From contig NZ_JANQAJ010000005.1 in NCBI RefSeq assembly GCF_024707105.1, forward strand, positions 391,409 to 455,408: a stretch of DNA of 64,000 bases. The letters are read 5' to 3'. Within the stretch, counting starts at the first letter, position 1. Every line of letters begins with the position of its first letter. The position numbers and the translations under genes were made by a program. This DNA comes from Devosia ginsengisoli. Its GTDB lineage: Bacteria; Pseudomonadota; Alphaproteobacteria; Rhizobiales; Devosiaceae. Under the pieces are notes generated by a model, which did not search any database, was not told the DNA's origin, and was given only the letters and a program-made list of their open reading frames with translations. Below are positions 44,006 to 52,507 of this stretch, piece after piece.

Positions 44006-44346
44006 CCGTGGGCCGCCCGGCTGTCCGCCGGCGCTTCCTCCCGCTCGTTGAGGCCATAGTCACGTAGCACCTGCGCCACGCGCAGCCGATAATTGGCGAA
44101 CACGCCACTGCGCCCCCTGGCCTGCGTCGCACGATGCCCCGGCCGGTTGCGCCACGCCGCCACCGCCGCCTCGTCGCGAAAGATCGACAGCGACAGCAGC
44201 TTTCCCGGCGTGGACAGGCTCTCGAACCGTTCCACCGAAATGAAGCCGTCGATCTGCTCCAGGTCGGCCCGCAAGGCCGATGCCAGTTCGAGATAGCGCC
44301 CCATCTCGCCCTCTGCCGGCCACACCTCGAAGATGACAGCGATCAT
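44002..44346 (-). CDS. Antibiotic biosynthesis monooxygenase (ABM) domain protein
   Basis: A 114-residue dimeric ferredoxin-like-fold protein. It has the ABM pattern VIFEVWPAEGEMGRYLELAS, IDGFISVERFESLSTPGKLLSLSIFRDEAAVAAWRN and HRATQARGR. Related proteins are cofactor-free quinol oxygenases or haem-degrading enzymes; the activity here cannot be named. The start overlaps the stop of the NIPSNAP gene (ATGA). Both are divergent from the ArsR-like regulator at 44745. Confidence 0.85.
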   Translation of the reverse strand: MIAVIFEVWPAEGEMGRYLELASALRADLEQIDGFISVERFESLSTPGKLLSLSIFRDEAAVAAWRNRPGHRATQARGRSGVFANYRLRVAQVLRDYGLNEREEAPADSRAAHG

Positions 44347-44672
44347 GGCCGCACCAGTGGGCCATGCGGCGCCGAGGCCAGCCGCAGGAATATTCGGTCT
44401 TCCTTGCGGATGAACTGCTCGCGCCGGGCAAAGTCGTAATTTTCCCGCCCCAGCGGATCGTCCCGCAGCCGGGCGCGATAGGCCTCGTAGGCCGCCAGAT
44501 TCTCGATAGTGTAGACGCCATAAGCGGTCGTCGCCGAGCCCTCATGCGGCGCGAAATAGCCGATCAGCTCGGCGCCGCAGCGCGGAATGGCCTCGCCCCA
44601 GTTGCGGGCATATTGCGCGAATTCGTCCGTCTTGAACGGGTCGATCTCGTAGCGGATGAAGCAGGTGATCAT
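44343..44672 (-). CDS. NIPSNAP family protein
   Basis: A 109-residue ferredoxin-like alpha-beta-barrel protein. Key segments are MITCFIRYEIDPFKTDEFAQ, RCGAELIGYFAPHEGSATTAYGVY and FIRKEDRIFLRLA, typical of NIPSNAP/Dabb-type small proteins. The ATG at 44672 has GGAGACC upstream; the open frame continues back to 45332 over the opposite gene but is not coding there. It forms a two-gene operon with the ABM gene, likely controlled by the divergent regulator. Confidence 0.85.
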   Translation of the reverse strand: MITCFIRYEIDPFKTDEFAQYARNWGEAIPRCGAELIGYFAPHEGSATTAYGVYTIENLAAYEAYRARLRDDPLGRENYDFARREQFIRKEDRIFLRLASAPHGPLVRP

Positions 44673-44688
44673 CGTCTGGTCTCCATGT

Positions 44689-44730
44689 CGAAGCATCGAT
44701 GCTACCCTATTGATTGACGACAATGCTTCG
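44689..44730. promoter_or_regulatory. Nested operator-like palindromes in the NIPSNAP/ArsR intergenic region
   Basis: AGCATCGATGCT (44692-44703) is a perfect 12-base palindrome. CGAAGCAT (44689-44696) is also repeated inverted as ATGCTTCG at 44723-44730. Both lie in the 72-base gap between divergent starts, so the regulator at 44745 probably binds here to control both directions. Confidence 0.65.
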
Positions 44731-44744
44731 GCTACGGTCGAACT

Positions 44745-45419
44745 ATGAAGGATGGCCCCTCCATTGCCAGCATCGCCGCCCTGATCGGCGATCCCGCCCG
44801 CGCCAACATCCTGACGGCGCTGATGGATGGTCGTGCCCTGACGGTGAGCGAGCTGGCCGAAGCGGCCGGCGTCACCCTGCCGACCGCCAGCGGCCATGTG
44901 TCCAAACTCACCGAAGCCGGCCTGCTGGTCGCCGAAAAGCAGGGTCGCCACCGCTATCTGCGCCTCTCCGGCAGCGACGTGGCCCAACTGCTCGAACAGC
45001 TCATGAGCTTCGCCCAGCGCGCTGGCGCCACACCCATCCGCACCGGCCCGAACGACGCCGCCCTGCGCCAGGCCCGTATCTGCTACGATCACCTGGCCGG
45101 CGAAGCAGGCGTCGCCTTGTTCGGCGCCCTGACCGCCAAAGGCTTCATCACCGATGGCGAGATCGTTACGCTGACCGCGGACGGCCGCGCCTGGTTCGAG
45201 CATTTCGGCATTCCCGTCGCCACGCTGGAAACAGCCCGTCGCCCGGTCTGCCTGCATTGCCTCGACTGGTCCGAACGCCGCCACCATCTGGCCGGCGCGC
45301 TGGGCTCCGCCATGCTCGACGAAATGCTGCAACGCGACTGGCTCCGCCGTGCCGGCGGGCGGGTGCTGCGATTCACGACTGAGGGCAGGAAGGCTTTTGC
45401 GGCGGAAGTGCTAGCATAG
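44745..45419 (+). CDS. ArsR-type winged-helix transcriptional regulator with Cys-rich C-terminal motif
   Basis: A 224-residue protein. The N-terminal winged helix (about 5-80) includes LIGDPARANILTALMDGRAL, VSELAEAAGVTLPTASGHVSKL and LVAEKQGRHRYLRLS. The C-terminal part has RRPVCLHCLDWSERRHHLAGALG, the CLDWSERR signature of a distinct ArsR subgroup that I have seen next to small monooxygenase-like genes. The two Cys could sense thiol-reactive compounds (inference). It is divergent from the NIPSNAP-ABM operon, with palindromes in between. Confidence 0.88.
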   Translation: MKDGPSIASIAALIGDPARANILTALMDGRALTVSELAEAAGVTLPTASGHVSKLTEAGLLVAEKQGRHRYLRLSGSDVAQLLEQLMSFAQRAGATPIRTGPNDAALRQARICYDHLAGEAGVALFGALTAKGFITDGEIVTLTADGRAWFEHFGIPVATLETARRPVCLHCLDWSERRHHLAGALGSAMLDEMLQRDWLRRAGGRVLRFTTEGRKAFAAEVLA

Positions 45420-45541
45420 GGGATACCCCTCCCAACCTCCCCCTGATAGGGGGAGGAGCCGCACTGTGGTCATGGCAATATAGTGCCACAACCCCAATCT
45501 GTTCCTCCCCCTATCAGGGGGAGGCTAGGAAGGGGTATCCG
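45418..45541. repeat. Dispersed intergenic palindromic repeat, type B
   Basis: A complete two-halved copy: ACCCCTCCCAACCTCCCCCT/GGGGGAGGAGCCG, spacer with ATAGTGCCACAACCCC, then ATCTGTTCCTCCCCCTATCA/GGGGGAGGCTAGGAAGGGGT. It separates the convergent regulator and glpK genes. Confidence 0.8.
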
Positions 45542-45549
45542 CAAAAACT

Positions 45550-47038
45550 CTAAACACTCAGCGTCCGCCGCACCGCCGCATCCCAGCCCTTGACCTTCCG
45601 CCGCCGCTCGGCCGCATCCATCTCCGGCTCGAACCTCTTGTCCCGCGCCCAGCTCGCGGCAAATTCCGTCATGCCCGGCCACACCCCGGCCTTCGCTCCC
45701 GCCAGCCATGCCGCCCCAAGCGCCGTGGTTTCGAGGATCACCGGCCGGTCCACCGGCGCATCCAGCACATCGGCCAGGAACTGCATGGTCCAGTCCGACG
45801 CCACCATGCCGCCATCGACGCGCAAAACCGTGTCGCCGCCGCCTTTCCAGTCCTTGCGCATGGCCTCCAGCAGGTCGCGCGTCTGATAGCAGACCGCCTC
45901 CAGCGCTGCCCTTGCGATTTCGGCCGGCCCCGAATTGCGCGTCAGCCCGTAAATGGCCCCGCGCGCCTCCGCGTCCCACCACGGCGCGCCCAGCCCCACA
46001 AAGGCCGGCACCATATAGACGTTCTGGCTCGGGTCGGACGTCCGCGCCAGGGGGCCGGTCTCGCTGGCATGCTTGACCAGTTTCAGCCCGTCGCGGATCC
46101 ACTGCACCGCCGCCCCGGCAATGAAGATCGAGCCTTCGAGGGCGTAGCTGGTCTCGCCGTCCAGGCGATAGGCGATAGTGGTCAGCAGCCGGTTCTTGCT
46201 GCGCACCAGGTCCTTGCCGGTATTGAGCAGCGCGAAGCACCCCGTGCCATAGGTCGATTTCAGCATGCCCGGCTGGAAACAGGCCTGCCCGATCGTCGCC
46301 GCATGCTGGTCCCCCGCCACCCCGAGAATGGGAATTGCCGCGCCGAACAGGGTCGGGTCCGTCACCCCGAAATCATCGGCGCAATCCTTCACCTCGGGCA
46401 ACAGCGCCGCCGGTACGTCGAACAGGTCCAGCAGCCCCTTGTCCCACTGATTCTCGGCAATATCGAACAGCAGCGTCCGCCCCGCATTGGTCGCGTCACT
46501 CGCATGCACCTTGCCGCCGGTCAGCCGCCAGATGAGAAAGCTGTCCACCGTCCCGAAGGCCAGCTCGCCCTTTTTCCGCCCGCTTGCGCGCACCCTTCAC
46601 ATTGTCCAGCAGCCACTTGACCTTGGTGCCGGAAAAATAGGGATCGAGCAGCAGCCCGGTCTTCCGCGTGACCATGCTTTCATGCCCCGCCTTCTTCAGC
46701 TTCGCGCAATAGGCCGCGGTGCGCCGGTCCTGCCACACGATGGCATTGTGGATCGCCTTGCCGGTCGTCCGGTCCCAGATCAGCGTCGTCTCGCGCTGGT
46801 TGGTAATGCCGATGGCCGCCACGTCGTTCGCGGTGATCCCGGCTTTCTTCAGCGCCGTCCTGATCGACCAGACGACAGAATCCCAGATTTCCTCCGGGTC
46901 ATGCTCCACCCAGCCGTCTTGGGGAAATATCTGGGTAAATTCCTTCTGCCCCAGTCCGGCAATCGTCCGGTCCTTGCCGAACACGATCGCCCGGCTCGAT
47001 GTTGTCCCCTGGTCGATCGCCAGAATGTAACCGCTCAT
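45550..47038 (-). CDS. glpK: Glycerol kinase (frameshifted)
   Basis: GlpK phosphorylates glycerol to glycerol-3-phosphate. The first frame (from 47038) gives [50 protein letters not shown] and [17 protein letters not shown]. The second (to 45550) gives [47 protein letters not shown] and [18 protein letters not shown]. They join at the T5 run 46571-46575 (five A on the coding strand), where removing one base restores RAEKGELAFG. The full protein is about 495 residues, normal for the family, so a sequencing error is likely. It is downstream of glpD on the same strand. Confidence 0.93.
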
Positions 47039-47061
47039 AGTTCCTCCACTGAGCTTGCCGC

Positions 47062-47133
47062 TCTATCTCCCCTCGCCCCTTGTGGGTCCGCCCTTCGGGC
47101 ACCTTCTCCCACAAGGGGAGAAGGAGACAACCC
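47062..47133. repeat. Short dispersed repeat, type A
   Basis: CTCCCCTCGCCCCTTGTGGG begins it and CACCTTCTCCCACAAGGGGA ends it; the spacer is only about 30 bases. It lies between glpD and glpK and may modulate glpK expression within the operon. Confidence 0.7.
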
Positions 47134-47135
47134 TG

Positions 47136-48632
47136 CTAGTTGCGCCCGTCCATATACGCCTCCAGCGCCTTCACCTCGTCAGCGCTCACCCGCAGCCCCA
47201 CCTTGGTCCGCCGCCACAGCACATCCTGCGCCGTCCGCGCCCATTCATGACCCATGAGGTAATCCACCTCCGCCGCATAGAGGTCCCAGCCGAAATGCTG
47301 CCCCAGTTCTTCCACGCCCCCAGCGCTTCCCAGCACTATCCGCGCCTTGCTGCCATATTGCCGCAACAGGCGCCGCAGCAATCTCGCCGGTATCCCGGCA
47401 TAATCCATGCCCAGCCGCCGCGCTTCCGCCTCGAAGGCCAGTGGCTCGAAGTCGCCGCCGGGCAGCCGGCTCGTCTTCGTCCAGGCCGCGCCCTTCTTGC
47501 CCAGCACGGCCTCGATCTTGTCCAGCACCGATTCCGCCAGCCGCCGCGATGTGGTCAGCTTGCCGCCGAACACGTTGATGACAGCGCCATCAGCCGCGTC
47601 GCCATCGACCTTGAGCACATAGTCCCGCGTCGCCTCCTGCGCCGCGCTGGCCCCGTCGTCGAATAGCGGCCGCACGCCAGAATAGCTCCAGTGGATCTGG
47701 TCCCGCGTCACCGGAAGGGCGAAATATTCGCTCGCCGCGCTCAGCAGGTAGTCGGTTTCCTGGTCGGAAATCCGCACATTCTTGGGGTCGCCGTGATAGT
47801 CCGCGTCGGTCGTGCCGATCAGGGTGAAATCATCCTCATAGGGAATGGCGAAGATGATGCGCCCATCGGCATTCTGGAAGATGTAGCAGCGGTCGTGGTC
47901 ATAGAGCTTGTGCACCACGATATGGCTGCCCTTGACCAGCCGCACATGATGCGCCCCGCTGCGGCCCATCGCCTCCGATATCACGTGATCCACCCACGGT
48001 CCCGCCGCATTGACCACCAGCTTGGCCCGCACGCTCTGCTGCCCGGCCTCGCCATCCAGCGCCACCAGCCACCCGCCACCCTCGCGCCGCATGCCGGTCA
48101 CCTTGGTCCGCACATGGATGGCGGCGCCCCTGTCGGCCGCGTCGCGCGCATTGAGCACCACGAAGCGCGCGTCATCCACCCAGCAATCCGAATATTCGAA
48201 GCCCAGCCGATAGCCCGGCTTCAGCGGCTTGCCGGTCACGTCCCGCGTCAGGTCCAGCATCTTGGTCGGCGGCAGCAGGCGGCGGCCGCCCATATAGTCA
48301 TACATGGCCAGCCCCGCCCGCAGCACCATGGCCGGCCGCAACCCCTTGTGATGCGGCAGCACGAAGCGCAGCGGCTTGATGATATGCGGCGCCTCCGCCC
48401 ACAGCACCTCGCGCTCGGCCAGCGCCTCATGCACCAGGCGGAATTCGTAATGTTCGAGATAGCGCAGCCCGCCATGCACCAGCTTGGTGGCCGCCGATGA
48501 CGTGCCCGAGGCCAGGTCGTTCATCTCGGCCAGCGCCACGCTATAGCCGCGCCCCACCGCGTCGCGCGCCACGCTGGCGCCATTGATGCCCCCGCCGATG
48601 ACGAAGATATCGACGCTGTCGCTGCCGGCCAT
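47136..48632 (-). CDS. glpD: Glycerol-3-phosphate dehydrogenase (FAD, respiratory)
   Basis: A 498-residue flavoprotein oxidising glycerol-3-phosphate to DHAP at the inner membrane and passing electrons to quinone. The FAD-binding GGGINGASVARDAVGRGYSVAL is at about 13-34. Further signatures are GTSSAATKLVHGGLRYLEHYE, VVNAAGPWVDHV, IGTTDADYHGDP, YSGVRPLFDDGA and VFGGKLTTSRRLAE. The start at 48632 follows AGAGG with 8 bases spacing. It is first in the glpD-glpK operon. Paired TTTCGTTT motifs lie just upstream. Confidence 0.96.
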   Translation of the reverse strand: MAGSDSVDIFVIGGGINGASVARDAVGRGYSVALAEMNDLASGTSSAATKLVHGGLRYLEHYEFRLVHEALAEREVLWAEAPHIIKPLRFVLPHHKGLRPAMVLRAGLAMYDYMGGRRLLPPTKMLDLTRDVTGKPLKPGYRLGFEYSDCWVDDARFVVLNARDAADRGAAIHVRTKVTGMRREGGGWLVALDGEAGQQSVRAKLVVNAAGPWVDHVISEAMGRSGAHHVRLVKGSHIVVHKLYDHDRCYIFQNADGRIIFAIPYEDDFTLIGTTDADYHGDPKNVRISDQETDYLLSAASEYFALPVTRDQIHWSYSGVRPLFDDGASAAQEATRDYVLKVDGDAADGAVINVFGGKLTTSRRLAESVLDKIEAVLGKKGAAWTKTSRLPGGDFEPLAFEAEARRLGMDYAGIPARLLRRLLRQYGSKARIVLGSAGGVEELGQHFGWDLYAAEVDYLMGHEWARTAQDVLWRRTKVGLRVSADEVKALEAYMDGRN

Positions 48633-48651
48633 GGTTCAAACCTCTTTTATC

Positions 48652-48680
48652 TTTCGTTTGTACGCGTTTGGCTTTCGTTT
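48652..48680 (-). promoter_or_regulatory. Direct repeats TTTCGTTT upstream of glpD (possible GlpR sites)
   Basis: TTTCGTTT occurs at 48652-48659 and 48673-48680, 21 bases apart, that is two helical turns. DeoR-family regulators such as GlpR use TTTCG-type direct repeats, and GlpR is the expected repressor of glpD-glpK. The first copy lies 20 bases before the glpD ATG. Confidence 0.55.
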
Positions 48681-48723
48681 TGGAAGATTGTAGTTTCGCT
48701 CTCCCGCTTGCCCGCCACATTCA

Positions 48724-48739
48724 ATCTTCCATACAAGAT
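48724..48739. promoter_or_regulatory. Operator-like palindrome ATCTTCCATACAAGAT upstream of the AEC gene
   Basis: Arms ATCTT/AAGAT flank a 6-base centre. Fifteen of the bases are the exact reverse complement of the motif at 40605-40619 before uxaC. It lies 65 bases before the AEC start, in the divergent glpD/AEC region, so it could affect either gene. Confidence 0.6.
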
Positions 48740-48804
48740 CGTCATTGACCCTGCGCTGCCGGGCGGATAGGGCATGGCGTCTTCTCGGTCCCGGAATCCC
48801 GGCC

Positions 48805-49740
48805 ATGCTCGCCATCCTCACCGTCATTGCGCCCATCTTCGCGCTGATGGCATTCGGCTATGGCGCGGTGCGCTTCCGCCTGTTCCCGGCCGATGGCATC
48901 AAGGGCCTGATCGCCTTCGTCAATAATTTCGCCACGCCCTGCCTGCTGTTCCATTCGCTACTGACCAGCGATTTCAGTTCGGCCTTCAATATCGCCATTA
49001 TCGGACCGTTTTATATCGGCGCGCTGGCCTGTTTCGCGCTGGGCATCGTCATCGCGCTGAAGGCTTTCGGCAACCGGCCGGGCGAGGCCGTGTCGGTGGC
49101 CTTTTCGGGCACGTTCACCAATACTGTGCTGGTCGGCCTGCCGATCATGCAGCGCGCCTATGGCGTCGATGCGCTGCCCGTCGTGCTGTCGATCATCGGC
49201 CTGCATGGCGCCATCCTGCTCACCAGCGGCATGGTCACCATCGAGCTGATGCGTCGCGACGGCGCCTCGCTCGGCAAGACGCTGCTGGTCGCCGGTAAGC
49301 GCGTCGGTTCCAACCCGCTGATCTGGGGCATTGCCGCCGGCCTGATCGGCTATTTCTCCGGCCTTACGCTGATCGAGCCGGCCGACGCGTTCTTCCGCAT
49401 GATGGCCCAGGCCGTGGTTCCCGCGGCCCTGTTCGGCATTGGCGGGGCGCTCAACGAGTTCAAGCTCAGCGAGAACTGGAAGCAGGCGCTGATCGCCTCC
49501 ATCATCAAGCTGATCGTCCACCCCGCCATCGCCTATGTGCTGATGATCTGGGTGCTGCATGTGCCCATGGAGATCGCGCGCTACGGCATCCTGCTCTCGG
49601 CCATGCCGGCCGGCGTCAACGTCTATGTCTTCGCCACCTATTACAACAGGGGCGTCAGCGTCGCCGCCAATGCCATCCTCATCGGCACGGTCGCTTCGGC
49701 CGTGACCGTATCGGGCTGGCTCTACATCCTGTCGCTCTAG
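48805..49740 (+). CDS. AEC (auxin efflux carrier-like) family transporter
   Basis: A 311-residue inner-membrane protein with ten hydrophobic segments in two five-helix halves. It has the AEC marks: VIAPIFALMAFGYGAVRF at the start, NNFATPCLLFHSLL, SGTFTNTVLVGLPIMQRAYG and SAMPAGVNVYVFATYYN near the end. Bacterial members (MleP, MdcF-like) carry malate, malonate or other carboxylates, so an organic acid is the best guess. The start at 48805 gives the family N-terminus. It may belong to the same regulon as uxaC, given the shared operator motif. Confidence 0.88.
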   Translation: MLAILTVIAPIFALMAFGYGAVRFRLFPADGIKGLIAFVNNFATPCLLFHSLLTSDFSSAFNIAIIGPFYIGALACFALGIVIALKAFGNRPGEAVSVAFSGTFTNTVLVGLPIMQRAYGVDALPVVLSIIGLHGAILLTSGMVTIELMRRDGASLGKTLLVAGKRVGSNPLIWGIAAGLIGYFSGLTLIEPADAFFRMMAQAVVPAALFGIGGALNEFKLSENWKQALIASIIKLIVHPAIAYVLMIWVLHVPMEIARYGILLSAMPAGVNVYVFATYYNRGVSVAANAILIGTVASAVTVSGWLYILSL

Positions 49741-49793
49741 AGCGTTTCCAGCAAAAGTGGCAACGGTTTTGCGGTTCGGAAACGCGACAAAAC
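49739..49793. repeat. Rhizobiales-type intergenic repeat (GAGCGTTTCCAGCAAAAGTGG family)
   Basis: Second copy of the element at 4718-4785. The shared parts are GAGCGTTTCCAGCAAAAGTGG, CGGTTTTGCGGTT and GGAAACGCGACAAAAC. It starts at the AEC stop codon and runs into the hairpin at 49807. Confidence 0.72.
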
Positions 49794-49806
49794 AAGGACT
49801 TGGAGC

Positions 49807-49837
49807 GATTTCACCGTTTCAACGAAACGGTGAAATC
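49807..49837. repeat. Perfect 13-bp hairpin GATTTCACCGTTT/AAACGGTGAAATC
   Basis: Thirteen-base perfect arms around CAACG. It directly follows the repeat at 49739-49793 and is probably part of the same mosaic intergenic element. It could also terminate the AEC transcript, although no T-tract follows. Confidence 0.7.
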
Positions 49838-49876
49838 CTATAGGCTGGCGGCCCATTTGCGTTCTATAGAAGGTCC

Positions 49877-51189
49877 ATGAACGCATTGCTTGGACTCTTG
49901 CTGATTGCCCTTCTGGTCATGATCAGCATCCTGATCGCCCTGGCCGAAATCGCCTTCGCGGCGGCGCGCGAAATCCGCATTCGCGCGCTGGCCGAGCAGG
50001 GCGATGCCCGTGCGCTCCGCTTCATCAAGCTGCGGGCCAATGCCGGCAATGTCATCACCGCCCTGCAGATCAGCACCAATGCGGTCTCGATCCTGGCCGG
50101 CATTGTCGGCTCGGAATTTCTCGCGCCATATTTTGCCGCCCTGCTATCGCCACTCATGCCGATTGAGAATGCCGAGACGCTTGGCGGCATCCTCTCCTTT
50201 GTCCTGGTGACGGCCCTGTTCATTCTCCTCGCCGACCTCACCCCCCGGCGCATCGCCATGATGATGCCGGAGCGGGTGGCGCTGTTTGTCGGCGGCTTTC
50301 TCGAAATCCAGGTCCGCATGCTCAAGCCCCTGGTCTGGATCTTCAGTTCCCTGTCCGACCGGCTGATCGCGCTGCTGCGTCTCAAGCCCGAGCGCAATGA
50401 CGAAGTGACCGGCGAGGATTTCCGCATGATCCTGGCCGGCGGCGAGGCCTCGGGTGCGTTGATGAAGAACGAGCACCAGCTCATCAAGAATGTGCTGGCG
50501 CTCGAATTGCGCAGCGTCACCTCGGTAATGACGGTGCGCGATAGCATCACCTATCTCGACATCCGCGATTCCACCGAGATCCAGCGCGAAAAGGTGCAGC
50601 AGTTTCCGTTTTCGCGCTATCCGCTCTGCGATGGCGGGCTGGACAATGTCATTGGCTGCGTCCGCGCCGAAGACGCGCTGGCCGCCGCCTTCGAGCATTC
50701 CAGTTCGGTCGATTTCCGCGAGGCGCGCCGCGACGTGCTGTCGGTCCCCGACTCCCTCAATGTGTGGGAAGTCATGGCCGAATTTCAGGCCCAGAATACC
50801 GGCTTCGCCCTGGTGGTCAGCGAATATGCCTATGTGGTGGGCATCGTCACCTTCAAGGATTTGATGGCCGCCCTGGTGCAGGGCCTGGTCAATCCCTTTG
50901 AGGAAAAGCCCATCCTGCGTCGCGAGGACAACAGTTATCTGATCGACGGCGTCACCCCTTGGTCGAGGTGGCGCAGGCGCTCGGGCTCAAGCAACTGCAT
51001 GGCGATGGCCATTACGAAACCATTGGCGGCTTCGTCGTCCATCACCTGCGCCGCGCCGCCCGCAAGGGCGATCGCGTCGATGCCGGCGGCTATACGTTCG
51101 AAGTGGTCGACGCTGACCGCATGCGCCTCAACCAGTTGCTCGTCACCAAGCAAGTCAGCAAGACCTCGCCTGCCAAATCCGGCAAATAG
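49877..51189 (+). CDS. CNNM/CBS-domain (HlyC/CorC-type) membrane protein (frameshifted)
   Basis: About 437 residues when joined. A CNNM/DUF21 transmembrane domain (about 1-140: IALAEIAFAAAREIRIRALAE, ISTNAVSILAGIVGSEFLAP, LADLTPRRIAMMMPE) is followed by two CBS motifs (about 205-335, VMTVRDSITYLDIRD and ALVVSEYAYVVGIVTFKDLM). The CorC/HlyC C-terminal domain sits in the other frame: LVEVAQALGLKQLHGDGHYE and FEVVDADRMRLNQLLV. The break is a missing C in the run 50955-50958. Related proteins are linked to Mg2+ or Co2+ efflux or tolerance. As read, the ORF runs out of frame to 51265. Confidence 0.85.
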
Positions 51190-51196
51190 CCTGCCG

Positions 51197-51820
51197 TCAG
51201 CTCAGCAGCTCGGTGAACCGCTGCGGTGCGCCCATATCCAACTGTGCGCGCGGCTCCAGCGATAGGCCGACCACCCCGCTGTCATAGGGTTTGACATCAA
51301 CCACATTCATATCCCGCTTCTCCGTCAGGTCCCCGAACCAGGCCGCGCCCGGCGACACGGTGGGAAACACGAAGAAGTTGAAGCGGTCGACCAGTCCCAG
51401 CCGCACCATGGATTGCACCAGGCCTGCGCCGCCCGACAGGTGAATGTCGCCGCCTTCCTGCGCCTTGAGCTCGGTGATGAACCCCACCAGCGCCGCATCA
51501 TCCGCCGCTGTCACCATCCGCGCCCTGTGCCACGGCTCCAGCGCCCGCGAGCCGCTGCGCGAGATCACCAGCTTTTCGATATCGTGCATATGCCTTGCCA
51601 TGGCCTGGTTGCTCGCCGTGCCTTCGCCCGATGCCAGCGTGCCCGGCCAATAGGCCACCATTTCGTCATAGGTGGTGCGGCCGATCAGCATCGTGTCCGA
51701 AGTCGCGGCATTCTCGTTGATCTGCCGATAGACGTCGTCGCCCACCGCATCCACCCATTCGAACGGGCTGTCCAGCCGGCCATTGAGAGTGGTCATCATT
51801 CCCAGAATGACTTTACGCAT
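51197..51820 (-). CDS. Dihydrofolate reductase-like (RibD C-terminal) family protein
   Basis: A 207-residue protein. The opening RKVILGMMTTLNGRLDSP, then TMLIGRTTYDEMVAYWP, VISRSGSRALEP and GGDIHLSGGAGLVQSMVRLGLVDRFNFFVFP are typical of stand-alone RibD C-terminal/DHFR-like reductases. They use NADPH; the substrate is unknown. The start at 51820 (MRKVIL) follows GGAGACGG. An earlier ATG at 51844 is less likely. A type C repeat lies upstream. Confidence 0.87.
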   Translation of the reverse strand: MRKVILGMMTTLNGRLDSPFEWVDAVGDDVYRQINENAATSDTMLIGRTTYDEMVAYWPGTLASGEGTASNQAMARHMHDIEKLVISRSGSRALEPWHRARMVTAADDAALVGFITELKAQEGGDIHLSGGAGLVQSMVRLGLVDRFNFFVFPTVSPGAAWFGDLTEKRDMNVVDVKPYDSGVVGLSLEPRAQLDMGAPQRFTELLS

Positions 51821-51895
51821 TGTCCGTCTCCATAAGTTAGCCATTTAGATAAGTAATTGGACGTGGCTTGCCCGTTCGCCCGGTGCGTGTGTGAC

Positions 51896-52003
51896 TCACC
51901 CCCACCCTTGATCCCTCCCCAAAGGGGAGGGAGACGATGAACATTGACCTCGGAGCTGGCGCCTCCCTCCCCATGATGGGGAGGGACTGAGGGTGGGGTG
52001 ACG
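51896..52003. repeat. Dispersed intergenic repeat, type C
   Basis: Second copy of the 16708-16822 element: CACCCCCACCCTTGATCCCT at one end, GGGGAGGGACTGAGGGTGGG at the other, and GACGATGAACA in the spacer. Confidence 0.75.
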
Positions 52004-52039
52004 GGAGCCACAGAAACCCGAAGTGCCCCAGGCTCGTGT

Positions 52040-52507
52040 CTACCTCTCGACCAGCGCCGCCAATTGCGCCGTCACCGATCCCCAGCCGTCATAAAAGCCC
52101 ATGTCGCGATGCATGGTCTGGTCGGCATTGTCCTTGTGCATCACCACAGCTCGATAGGCCGTGCCTAGGTCGTGGTCATCAAGCGTGATCACCGCCGTCA
52201 TCATCGGCTGCTCGGCCGGCCGCCAGCCGCCCACCAGTGCATTGGTGAAGACGATCCGCCGCCCCTCTTCGAGAGCGAGGTAGCAGGCCGAGAGGTGCGG
52301 GCCGAACTCGCCGCCATTCTCGCTCATCAGCGTGGTCAGCGCGCCGCCCGGCCGCAGGTCCATCTCCGCCACCCGGCACAGGGCTGGTGCCGGTATCCAC
52401 CATTTGGCAAAGCTCTCGGGCGTCGTCCACGCCGCCCAGATGGCCGAGCGCGGCGCCTTGATGACGCGGCTGATTTCGAGATCGCGTTCCGGATCGAGCG
52501 GAGTCAT
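52040..52507 (-). CDS. SRPBCC/AHSA1-domain protein
   Basis: A 155-residue START-like helix-grip protein. LEISRVIKAPRSAIWAAWTTPESFAKWWIP is the classic AHSA1 opening. MDLRPGGALTTLM, RRIVFTNALVGGWRP and MHRDMGFYDGWGSVTAQLAALVE follow. Its role is unknown; in this arrangement it is often the sole target of an ArsR regulator. The start overlaps the ArsR stop codon by four bases (ATGA), so the two are co-translated. Confidence 0.9.
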   Translation of the reverse strand: MTPLDPERDLEISRVIKAPRSAIWAAWTTPESFAKWWIPAPALCRVAEMDLRPGGALTTLMSENGGEFGPHLSACYLALEEGRRIVFTNALVGGWRPAEQPMMTAVITLDDHDLGTAYRAVVMHKDNADQTMHRDMGFYDGWGSVTAQLAALVER

